Part shown: one piece after another, positions 20,247 through 28,191 of the stretch
Position numbering within the stretch: the stretch's first letter is position 1
Layout: each line of letters opens with the position of its first letter
Source of the DNA: Planctomycetota bacterium
GTDB taxonomy: Bacteria; Planctomycetota; Brocadiia; Brocadiales; Brocadiaceae
NCBI GenBank assembly: GCA_023261445.1
Contig: JAHFOX010000009.1
Location: forward strand, 1-40,498
Length of the DNA stretch: 40,498 nucleotides
Direction: 5' to 3'
Translations under genes and position numbers: made by a program
The notes under the pieces: model-generated
Told to the model about the DNA's origin: nothing
The model's database searches: none
What the model saw: the letters and a program-made list of their open reading frames with translations, nothing else

Positions 20247-20281
20247 CCCCATTCCCCCTTTGAAAATGGGGATTAAGGGGG
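20247..20281. repeat. GC-rich intergenic element with interleaved inverted repeats
   Basis: CCCCATT(20247)/AATGGGG(20265) interleaved with CCCCCTT(20254)/AAGGGGG(20275). Confidence 0.55.
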
Positions 20282-20384
20282 ATTTGAGAAATGCTTCGGG
20301 ACTATCGCCCTCGCAATGACAACTTTCTTTTAGCGTTTACTATAGGAACTTCGTACTGAACAACTGGTCTAATAATTAAAGCTT

Positions 20385-20618
20385 ATGATATTCCATGATA
20401 TTCAAGTAAGTACATACGCTGGATACAAAGCGGATGAAAGGCCTCTCCGGTTTATCTTCCAAGGAAAAACACATAAGATTAAAGAAATACTGCGCCAAAC
20501 ATGTGAAGAAATTCATGGTAAAGGGTTAAGAAGGGTATACAATATAAAAACAGATGAAGGGCTTACTTTTAAGCTTTTTTACGACGAAAATCAAGACCGA
20601 TGGTTTTTGGAAGAATGA
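20385..20618 (+). CDS. Small conserved-looking hypothetical protein (77 aa)
   Basis: Intergenic ORF with no competing ORF, followed directly by a terminator-like hairpin; balanced composition. Confidence 0.6.
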   Translation: MIFHDIQVSTYAGYKADERPLRFIFQGKTHKIKEILRQTCEEIHGKGLRRVYNIKTDEGLTFKLFYDENQDRWFLEE

Positions 20619-20630
20619 TTTTAAATCAAA

Positions 20631-20653
20631 CTGCTTTCGGTAGCAGCTTTTTT
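20631..20653 (+). terminator. Rho-independent terminator
   Basis: CTGCT-TTCGGT-AGCAG followed by CTTTTTTA, 12 nt after the 77-aa ORF stop. Confidence 0.7.
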
Positions 20654-20688
20654 ATTTGAAATTCCTGAACATTAAATTAGCAGCATTA

Positions 20689-21696
20689 TTATAGCGCTAG
20701 CAGATATTCAATCACCTTCTTCACTGGTATAAATTTGTTTAACTGGCTCAAGCCCAATCCCTTTACAGCGGCGGCAATAAGCTTCTCGTCTGATAGTTCA
20801 TTTGAATAAAATCTACCAGCAGACAGCAATGCATCTTTTGGGATGAGACCTACCACCTCGCTTCCCGTAACACGTACGCCAAATTTTCCAGACTGCTTCT
20901 TCACCTCCTCAAAGGCTACGTGTGGTGGGGTAACCTTATAGTTCTGTAGGTTCATGGAGACCTGCGTTATATTATGTTCCTTCAAATAAACACTCATCGC
21001 CTGTACATGTTTTAACAATCCAGGAATACGTGCCTTTTCGCCTTTTTCATTAATCTGGACAATTCCGGAAGTCCTTACAATTCCCGAAATCTTATTGGCT
21101 ATCTGGATAGCCTGTGTATCCAGATTTACATTATATGCAATCAGAAATTCCCGCGCACCAATCACCGTAGCGCCTGTCCTCCTAATATATTCGTTAAATT
21201 CCGCCGGACCGTAATCGGGACACCATTTTTTATCTTTCAACTTTTCTGGCAAACCTTCGTACTCTCCTTTTCTGATGTCTGATAATATGCAACGTTCTGG
21301 TGTAATCGAAGCTTCACCATACAGATAAACCGGAATACCAAGCCATTCTCCAACCTCCTTTCCCAGCGAGCGTGCAATCTGAACACACTCGTCCATAGTT
21401 ACGTTTGATACAGGAACAAACGGGCAGATGTCGGTAGCGCCAATACGTGGGTGTGCGCCTTTGTGATGTGACATATCAATGACCTCCGCAGCCATTTCGA
21501 TGGCATAAAACGCCGCATCCCTGACTGCATCGGGCTTGCCAGCGAATGTAACAACGGTGCGGTTATAATCCACATCTGATTCTACATTCAGCAATCTAAC
21601 GTCTTTGACCTTTTCAATTTCACCGACAATTTGAGCGATTTTTTGGGCATATCTGCCTTCGCTGAAATTCGGAACGCATTCAATAATTCTATTCAT
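20689..21696 (-). CDS. ftcD: Glutamate formimidoyltransferase
   Basis: IIECVPNFSEGRY, HHKGAHPRIGATDICPFVPV, GEWLGIPVYLYGEAS. Confidence 0.93.
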   Translation of the reverse strand: MNRIIECVPNFSEGRYAQKIAQIVGEIEKVKDVRLLNVESDVDYNRTVVTFAGKPDAVRDAAFYAIEMAAEVIDMSHHKGAHPRIGATDICPFVPVSNVTMDECVQIARSLGKEVGEWLGIPVYLYGEASITPERCILSDIRKGEYEGLPEKLKDKKWCPDYGPAEFNEYIRRTGATVIGAREFLIAYNVNLDTQAIQIANKISGIVRTSGIVQINEKGEKARIPGLLKHVQAMSVYLKEHNITQVSMNLQNYKVTPPHVAFEEVKKQSGKFGVRVTGSEVVGLIPKDALLSAGRFYSNELSDEKLIAAAVKGLGLSQLNKFIPVKKVIEYLLAL

Positions 21697-21803
21697 AATC
21701 GTAAATTAATCGGACCCAGATTTTCACATATATACACAGATAATAGTTTTTAATCCAAGAAATCCGTGTTGATCCATGCCCTATATATGAATTCTCTTGC
21801 AAT

Positions 21804-22667
21804 TTAAAATAAGGCAATAATAATTACCCCAATAATCATGATGATACCACCAATTAATCGTTCCCTGATGTTTGTTTCTTTAAACCAGATAGCACCAAAC
21901 ATAATACCAAAGAGGAGGCTCGTACGCTTTACAGAAATGACGTAAGGAACTTCTATAAGATTTACAGCCAAAAAGTGTGTAATTGTAGCGAAAACCACAG
22001 ACAACCCAATTAAACTGAATATTGTAAGATTGGAGAATAATTGCTTGACCTTACCTTGATTCTCCCACATCAAAACAGGAAAAAGAGCTGCAGAGAGAAT
22101 GGGAAGATAAATTGATGCAAAGAATAATGGACTGGAGTGCAGTATCGCCATCTTCCCAAAGTTAGATGTAATACTATATATAAATGCAACAATAATCATA
22201 TACATAGAACCACGTTCCCTGCGTATTGCTTTAAATGGTTCTAAAATTCCATGTTTTGCCGTATTTATATTAAGCAAATAGGCTCCGATAGCAGTAATCA
22301 ATATACCAATTATTCCGAATTTATCCACCCTTTCTCCAAGAATGAGATTCGAGGTAAAAATCATAAAGATAGGACTTAACGCTAAAAACGGCAGGGTTAC
22401 GGACAGAGGAGATAATTTAATAGCCTTCATGTATAAAATGAGCGCTACAATTTCCAATGGAACTAAAATGAGTATTGCAATATAAAAATATGCATCTAAC
22501 TTAGGAATGTCTATAAAAGGTAACATCAATAACAAAAAAGGCGAGGCATACCCGACATGTACCCACGCAACGATATACTCGTTACTCTTTAAAAGCGACT
22601 TTTTACAGAGGGCATCAGCAGAAGCTGAGAAGAAGGCACAAAGTAGTGATAGCAGGAACCAGTTCAA
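21804..22667 (-). CDS. EamA/DMT-superfamily membrane transporter
   Basis: About ten hydrophobic segments, duplicated architecture, ISVKRTSLLFGIMFGAIWFKETNIRERLIGGIIMIIGVIII. Confidence 0.85.
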   Translation of the reverse strand: MNWFLLSLLCAFFSASADALCKKSLLKSNEYIVAWVHVGYASPFLLLMLPFIDIPKLDAYFYIAILILVPLEIVALILYMKAIKLSPLSVTLPFLALSPIFMIFTSNLILGERVDKFGIIGILITAIGAYLLNINTAKHGILEPFKAIRRERGSMYMIIVAFIYSITSNFGKMAILHSSPLFFASIYLPILSAALFPVLMWENQGKVKQLFSNLTIFSLIGLSVVFATITHFLAVNLIEVPYVISVKRTSLLFGIMFGAIWFKETNIRERLIGGIIMIIGVIIIALF

Positions 22668-22809
22668 GATGGATTATTGAGAAAATATGTTAAACATACT
22701 TTCTACTATATTTGACAAGAAATTGCGATTTTAAGATCTGCAATTTTAAATCCTAAATTGTAAATCAAAAATATTTCTATTTTTACCTACTGGATATCAA
22801 AGGACTGTA

Positions 22810-23319
22810 TTACTGCAACTTGTACCCTATTTTACGCAGAAATTGCTTACGGTTTTGGGTGTCCTTTTCGTTCTCGACACCTTTTGGACTACACCCATCA
22901 ATAACACCAAGTATACCCCTTCCCTGTTCTGTTTCTGCCACAACAACCTGCACAGGATTCGCCGTAGCGCAAAAAATCGAACATACCTCCGGACAAGCCT
23001 TGATATCATTCAACACATTCACAGGAAACGCTTCTTTAATGAAAATTATGAATGAATGTCCTGCCGCAATATTATGCGCATTTTTAACAGCAATTTCTTT
23101 CAAATAGCTATCATTTCCTTCTGTCCTAACGAGACACGGCCCAGACGCCTCACAAAAAGCAATGCCAAATTTAATACCGGGCACAGCATTGACCATGACC
23201 TCATATAAATCCTCAGCCGTTTTAATAAAATGGGTTTGACCAATAATTATATTGGCACCTTCGGGCATTTCTACTTTAATAATCTTAACTTCCATCATAA
23301 TATCCTTATAGCAATTCAA
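22810..23319 (-). CDS. Adenosine-specific kinase-like protein (DUF355 family)
   Basis: MPEGANIIIGQTHFIKTAEDLYE, GIAFCEASGPCLVR, VCSIFCATANPVQVVVAE, GRGILGVIDG. Start may be at the internal MMEVKIIKVEMP. Confidence 0.85.
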   Translation of the reverse strand: MNCYKDIMMEVKIIKVEMPEGANIIIGQTHFIKTAEDLYEVMVNAVPGIKFGIAFCEASGPCLVRTEGNDSYLKEIAVKNAHNIAAGHSFIIFIKEAFPVNVLNDIKACPEVCSIFCATANPVQVVVAETEQGRGILGVIDGCSPKGVENEKDTQNRKQFLRKIGYKLQ

Positions 23320-23443
23320 CTCACTGCCCTTAAACCAAGATGTTTGGAAATTAAGAGGTTAAGAGATTAAGTTTCCCAACTTCCCAGCCTCACTGTTTCT
23401 CACCTTCTGGTCTTTTTCTTTGCGCCCGCGTTGAATCATTACG

Positions 23444-24931
23444 TTATTTCAACTCTATAACGTTGACTTTCCCGAAACTATCAAGTTGTTTATCAAACTT
23501 TTCCTTATTACCAACAACCAGAATCTTTATCTCGTCAGGATGTAGATATTTTTTTGCAACACGCTGAACGTCCTCGCGGGTAACTGCTTGTACATTACTC
23601 AAATATGTTTCAAGATAATTTAAAGGCAACTCTTCATATTCAATATCAACCTTTTGCGCAACTATACTGGCGCTAGTCGTAAACCGAAAGACAAACTGGT
23701 TCATAAAGGTTTCTTTAGCTTGCGCCAATTCTTCTTTATCAATTGACATCTTGCGAATTTTATCAAGTTCCTCCAATGCGATTGAGATAGCACGGTGTGT
23801 TGATTCTAATTTTGTCTGACATGACACAAAGAACATACCAATATCTCGCGAAGTTTGAAAGGCGCTGTAAGCAGAATAGGCAAGCCCCTCATCAGAACGA
23901 ATCCTGCCCGGAATACGCGCCGTAAAACTTCCACCACCTAAAACAAAATTCATTATCGTAACAGGAAAATAATCTGGACTTTTCCGATTGATTCCCAGAT
24001 GTCCCATCAGTACGCTTGCCTGATTTATATCCTTGTACACATAATTCACTGATTTTTCAAAACAGTTTTCAACCTTAGCCACCTCAGGAAATTTGATATC
24101 CTCTTTTCCCCACCCTGCAAATACAGTATTAAGTTTCTTGATAATCTCTTCTTTATTAAAATCACCAGATATACCCAGGATAACATTGTTGGGATGGAAA
24201 TATTTTTTGTGAAAAGCAACAATATCGTCCCTCGTAATCTTTTCGATTGACTCTAATGTTCCCTCAATCTTTCTACTATATGGATGTTTGCTATCATATA
24301 TAATCTTACGAAATTCCCTATGCGCAATATTCGAGGGATTATCGTTTTCTCTCCTAATTGCTTCAACAACCTCGTCTTTTCTCATACTTATTTTGTCCTC
24401 CGGAAAGGCAGGATTCATAAGTACATCAGCAAATATTTTCAAACCTTTATCAATGTCTTTCTTTAAAGTGGATAAACTTGCGCCGCCTGATTCACGGTCA
24501 ATGGAGGTTTCAACAGATGCCGCCATAAATTCAAGTTCTTCATTCATTTTGTCTGCTGGCATAGACAAAGTGCCCCCGCTTCTCATTACATATCCCGTTA
24601 GACTAGCCAATCCTGCCTTTTCTGCCGGCTCATAAATTTCGCCCGTACGAATACGTGCTGTAATATTAAATATAGGCAAATCGTGATCTTCCAATAAATA
24701 TAAGATCATACCATTTTCTAATACAACCCTATCTACTTTGGGAGGGACAAAATTAAGCGGCTTAAATTTAAAATCAGAGACAATCTTTGCCCCTTCCGAC
24801 TCTGGCTTACCCACCGATTCGCTTAAAGTATGTTCATGCCCCTGAGGCTGTGCGTTGATATTCGTGGAATAAACAATTGAAAATACGTACGCTACAAATA
24901 CGGCGGGCAAAAAATAATATTTATTGTTCAC
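23444..24931 (-). CDS. M16 family peptidase-like protein lacking the HxxEH zinc motif
   Basis: M16 fold VVLENGMILYLLEDHDLPIFNITARIRTG, SRDIGMFFVSCQTK, but LTGYVMRSGG replaces HxxEH. Confidence 0.88.
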   Translation of the reverse strand: MNNKYYFLPAVFVAYVFSIVYSTNINAQPQGHEHTLSESVGKPESEGAKIVSDFKFKPLNFVPPKVDRVVLENGMILYLLEDHDLPIFNITARIRTGEIYEPAEKAGLASLTGYVMRSGGTLSMPADKMNEELEFMAASVETSIDRESGGASLSTLKKDIDKGLKIFADVLMNPAFPEDKISMRKDEVVEAIRRENDNPSNIAHREFRKIIYDSKHPYSRKIEGTLESIEKITRDDIVAFHKKYFHPNNVILGISGDFNKEEIIKKLNTVFAGWGKEDIKFPEVAKVENCFEKSVNYVYKDINQASVLMGHLGINRKSPDYFPVTIMNFVLGGGSFTARIPGRIRSDEGLAYSAYSAFQTSRDIGMFFVSCQTKLESTHRAISIALEELDKIRKMSIDKEELAQAKETFMNQFVFRFTTSASIVAQKVDIEYEELPLNYLETYLSNVQAVTREDVQRVAKKYLHPDEIKILVVGNKEKFDKQLDSFGKVNVIELK

Positions 24932-25007
24932 TTTGAAATCTCCCAGGTTTCCAATTTTTTAATTATAGTCTAAAAATGCAGAAAATACCTATACTTCAAT
25001 AATTTGC

Positions 25008-26543
25008 TTATGATTTTTCTGGTTTTTTATTTTCCTTTGTCTCTTTTGTCTTATTATTATTATCTTCCTTGTTAACAAGTATGGCAACGGTACGATTGCT
25101 CTTTGTGAGATATTTCTTCGTTACCTGCATTACATCCGCTGCTGTTACCTGTGTCAGCTTGTCCATAAAAGTATTAATATATCGCCAGTCAGAAAGAACC
25201 TCGAAATGCCCAATTTCACTAGCAAGTCCTGAAGCTGAGTTAAGGTCTTGAATAAAATCTGCTTCCAATTGATTTTTGATTTTTTGCAGTTCCCAATCAG
25301 AGATGGGCAAATTCTTCAGTTTTTCGATTTCTTCGTAGACAGCAGATTCTACTTCTGCAGTGGTATGCGGCGCCCTTGGTGCTGCAATAAAAGTAAACGT
25401 ATTCGGATATTTACCAATATCATCATAGGCATGTGCCATAACGGCAACACGCTTCCCCTCAATAAGAGATTTATACAATCTTGATGTCCGTCCTTCAGAA
25501 AGAAGGGAACTTACCACATCGAGGGCATAAATATCTGGGTGCCCTATCTCTGGAATATGATATGAAATGGCTATGTACGGATTCGATTCAAATTCAATCT
25601 CTACCCGCCGCTCTCCTTTCTGTTCAGGCTCAACAGTCTTCACCTTAGGAGGAGCTGGCTGGCTAGGAATATCACTAAAGTATTGTTCTATCAATTTTAT
25701 TGCATCATTAGGATTAAAATCTCCCACCATAACTATCACTGCATTGTTAGGAGCATAGTATCTCTTAAAATACTCTACAGTTTCTTCTTTAGTAATATTT
25801 TGTACGTCCGATCGCCAGCCAATAGTGGGCCAACGATATGGATGGGCAATAAAGGTTACCGCGTTTAACTGCTCAATCAATGCCCCAAACGGACTGTTCT
25901 CTGTTCTGAGTCGTCTCTCCTCCATGACAACATCCCGCTCTGAATAAAATTCCCTCAGTACAAGATTTTTCATCCTATCTGATTCTATGAATGCCCACAA
26001 TTCCAGCTTATTTTCCGGCAAGTCACAATAGTAGTACGTGCCATCTGTGCTAGTTGAAGCATTAAGTCCGGATGCACCATGTCGCAGATACAAAGAAAAG
26101 ACCTCGTCTTTAACTACCGAGTCCCTGAGTTTTTTTCTGACATCTTCCAATTCCGTTTCAAGCGTTGCTATCTTCTTCTTATCGGCAGTATCTCCATTAT
26201 TTTTTTCTGCAGTTATTTTTACAACCAATTCGTCTTCTTTATCAAGCAAAGGTTTTTCAGCGTTATAATCCCTGGTTCCAAACATCTTTGTCCCTTTGAA
26301 CATCATGTGTTCAAACAGATGCGATACGCCTGTAATTCCAGGCTTTTCATCAACAGACCCCACCTTGTAATTGATACGAATGCATACAATTGGAACATCA
26401 TGTTTTTCCAACATGAGTAGTTTAAGACCATTTTTGAGCATATATTCTTTTACATCAAGCTTCAGAGGGTCGGCGTATATATAGCCTGTAAAAAAAACTG
26501 CAAACGTTACGACCGAAAGAATGAATGTCATCTTTTTTTTCAT
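25008..26543 (-). CDS. M16 family zinc metallopeptidase (active-type)
   Basis: GVSHLFEHMMFKGT (HxxEH) and SERDVVMEERRL; signal peptide. Confidence 0.93.
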   Translation of the reverse strand: MKKKMTFILSVVTFAVFFTGYIYADPLKLDVKEYMLKNGLKLLMLEKHDVPIVCIRINYKVGSVDEKPGITGVSHLFEHMMFKGTKMFGTRDYNAEKPLLDKEDELVVKITAEKNNGDTADKKKIATLETELEDVRKKLRDSVVKDEVFSLYLRHGASGLNASTSTDGTYYYCDLPENKLELWAFIESDRMKNLVLREFYSERDVVMEERRLRTENSPFGALIEQLNAVTFIAHPYRWPTIGWRSDVQNITKEETVEYFKRYYAPNNAVIVMVGDFNPNDAIKLIEQYFSDIPSQPAPPKVKTVEPEQKGERRVEIEFESNPYIAISYHIPEIGHPDIYALDVVSSLLSEGRTSRLYKSLIEGKRVAVMAHAYDDIGKYPNTFTFIAAPRAPHTTAEVESAVYEEIEKLKNLPISDWELQKIKNQLEADFIQDLNSASGLASEIGHFEVLSDWRYINTFMDKLTQVTAADVMQVTKKYLTKSNRTVAILVNKEDNNNKTKETKENKKPEKS

Positions 26544-26648
26544 TTTCTATACACTCCTTGTGGTTTCACTAATAACAAATTCGCATGAACTAAAATTTTA
26601 AAAGTAATATCGTCAGATTTGTGAAATATGAATGCAACCATACTGCGG

Positions 26649-28043
26649 TTAACGGACATTTATTCTGGCGTAGCCCTGGTGTTCACCGTATTTGTCAGCC
26701 CAAACAATACCCAATTCCCAGATGTCTCCCTTTTGCATAAGTTTTAGTAAGGCGCCCAGCTCTTTAACGTTGTTTATTCTATATTGACCGACATACACAA
26801 TCACATGACCTGATTGTAATCCAACGCTTGCCGCCGGACTACTTTTCTGCACCTCTGAAATTAATACGCCAGCTTTGACCCACCAAAGATTTAGCTGCTT
26901 TGCAAGCTGTGGAGTTAAATCTTGTACATAAAGCCCTAACTTCTCCAGTGCAAGCTTTTCTATGGGTGGAAGTGGCGCCTTTTCGAGTATAATATCCATC
27001 TTCAATTCACGTCCGTTACGATTAATATTTATGTACAGTTTTTCTCCAGCATTTTTCTTGAGTATGTATTTTTCAAAATCAAGAATATCAAGAATGTCTT
27101 TTGAGTCTATTCTGATAATATAATCTCCCACTTTGATTTGCGCCTTATAAGCAGGGCTATCAGGGTCAACCGAAGTAACCTTGATTCCCTTTGAAGCGTC
27201 GTCTTGTTCTTCGACCTGTGCGCCAAACCATACCTTGTTGAGTTCTCTGAAATTAAAAAGCTTTACAAGAGTTTGTCTTACTTTATCTACAGGAATAGCG
27301 AATCCAATGCCCTGCGCCTGATTTACGATAGCAGCATTAATACCAATAAGCTCACCGTCTATATTAACAAGTGGACCACCGCTGTTTCCCGGATTGATTA
27401 GCGCATCTGTTTGAATCATGCCGTCGTACCTTATTTCACCATATTCACTGTTAAAAGTAATTGTGCGGTTCTTTGCGCTTAAGACACCAGTTGTAACAGA
27501 GTTCTCAAGCCCGAAAGGATTTCCTAATGCTACAACTGTCTCTCCGATCATGATATCCCTCGACGTCCCCATCTTAACGTATGGAAGTGGCGTAGGTGAG
27601 TTTATCTTTAATACAGCCATGTCGCTAATTGGGTCAGAGCTAATCATGGTCGCCTCGTAGGCTTTACCGTCAGATAGTCTTACTATAATTTTGGATGCAC
27701 GGCTTACGACGTGTTCATTAGTGACAATATAACCTTCTTCATCAATAATAACGCCTGAGCCTAATGGATTCTCGACCATTTGTTTTTGGCTTTGTCCAAA
27801 AAATTCATTGAAAAATTGTTCAAACAGTTCGCTTCTTGAACCAAAAAAGGGATCAACATGTCGCTGGCTTATAAGTCTTTCTGTGCTTATATTAGCTACG
27901 GCAGGGCCTACCTTTTCAACAGCTATAACAACGGGTGTTCTACGACTAGAATCAGATTCAACGGCAGAGGCGCTTTCACATGCAGAGAATATACAAACAA
28001 GAGAGGTAAATAGAAGTGAAGGAAGGATAATTGTTTTTTTCAT
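26649..28043 (-). CDS. HtrA/DegP-like serine protease with two PDZ domains
   Basis: Triad TNEHVV (His), SDMAVLKI (Asp), NPGNSGGPLV (Ser); PDZ-like GIKVTSVDPDSPAYKAQIKVGD and GVLISEVQKSSPAASVGLQSGH. Confidence 0.94.
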   Translation of the reverse strand: MKKTIILPSLLFTSLVCIFSACESASAVESDSSRRTPVVIAVEKVGPAVANISTERLISQRHVDPFFGSRSELFEQFFNEFFGQSQKQMVENPLGSGVIIDEEGYIVTNEHVVSRASKIIVRLSDGKAYEATMISSDPISDMAVLKINSPTPLPYVKMGTSRDIMIGETVVALGNPFGLENSVTTGVLSAKNRTITFNSEYGEIRYDGMIQTDALINPGNSGGPLVNIDGELIGINAAIVNQAQGIGFAIPVDKVRQTLVKLFNFRELNKVWFGAQVEEQDDASKGIKVTSVDPDSPAYKAQIKVGDYIIRIDSKDILDILDFEKYILKKNAGEKLYININRNGRELKMDIILEKAPLPPIEKLALEKLGLYVQDLTPQLAKQLNLWWVKAGVLISEVQKSSPAASVGLQSGHVIVYVGQYRINNVKELGALLKLMQKGDIWELGIVWADKYGEHQGYARINVR

Positions 28044-28191
28044 CTGAAATCACCCAATCAGAATAAGCCATCGAAAATGCAAATAAGTGAAAAGGAGAAA
28101 AATGCAAACCCGGGGAAAACAATTCAAATACATTATCTAATCTTTTTCCCCCGTCACCTATTCTCTCCTATTAACATAATGTCTGTTGTTT

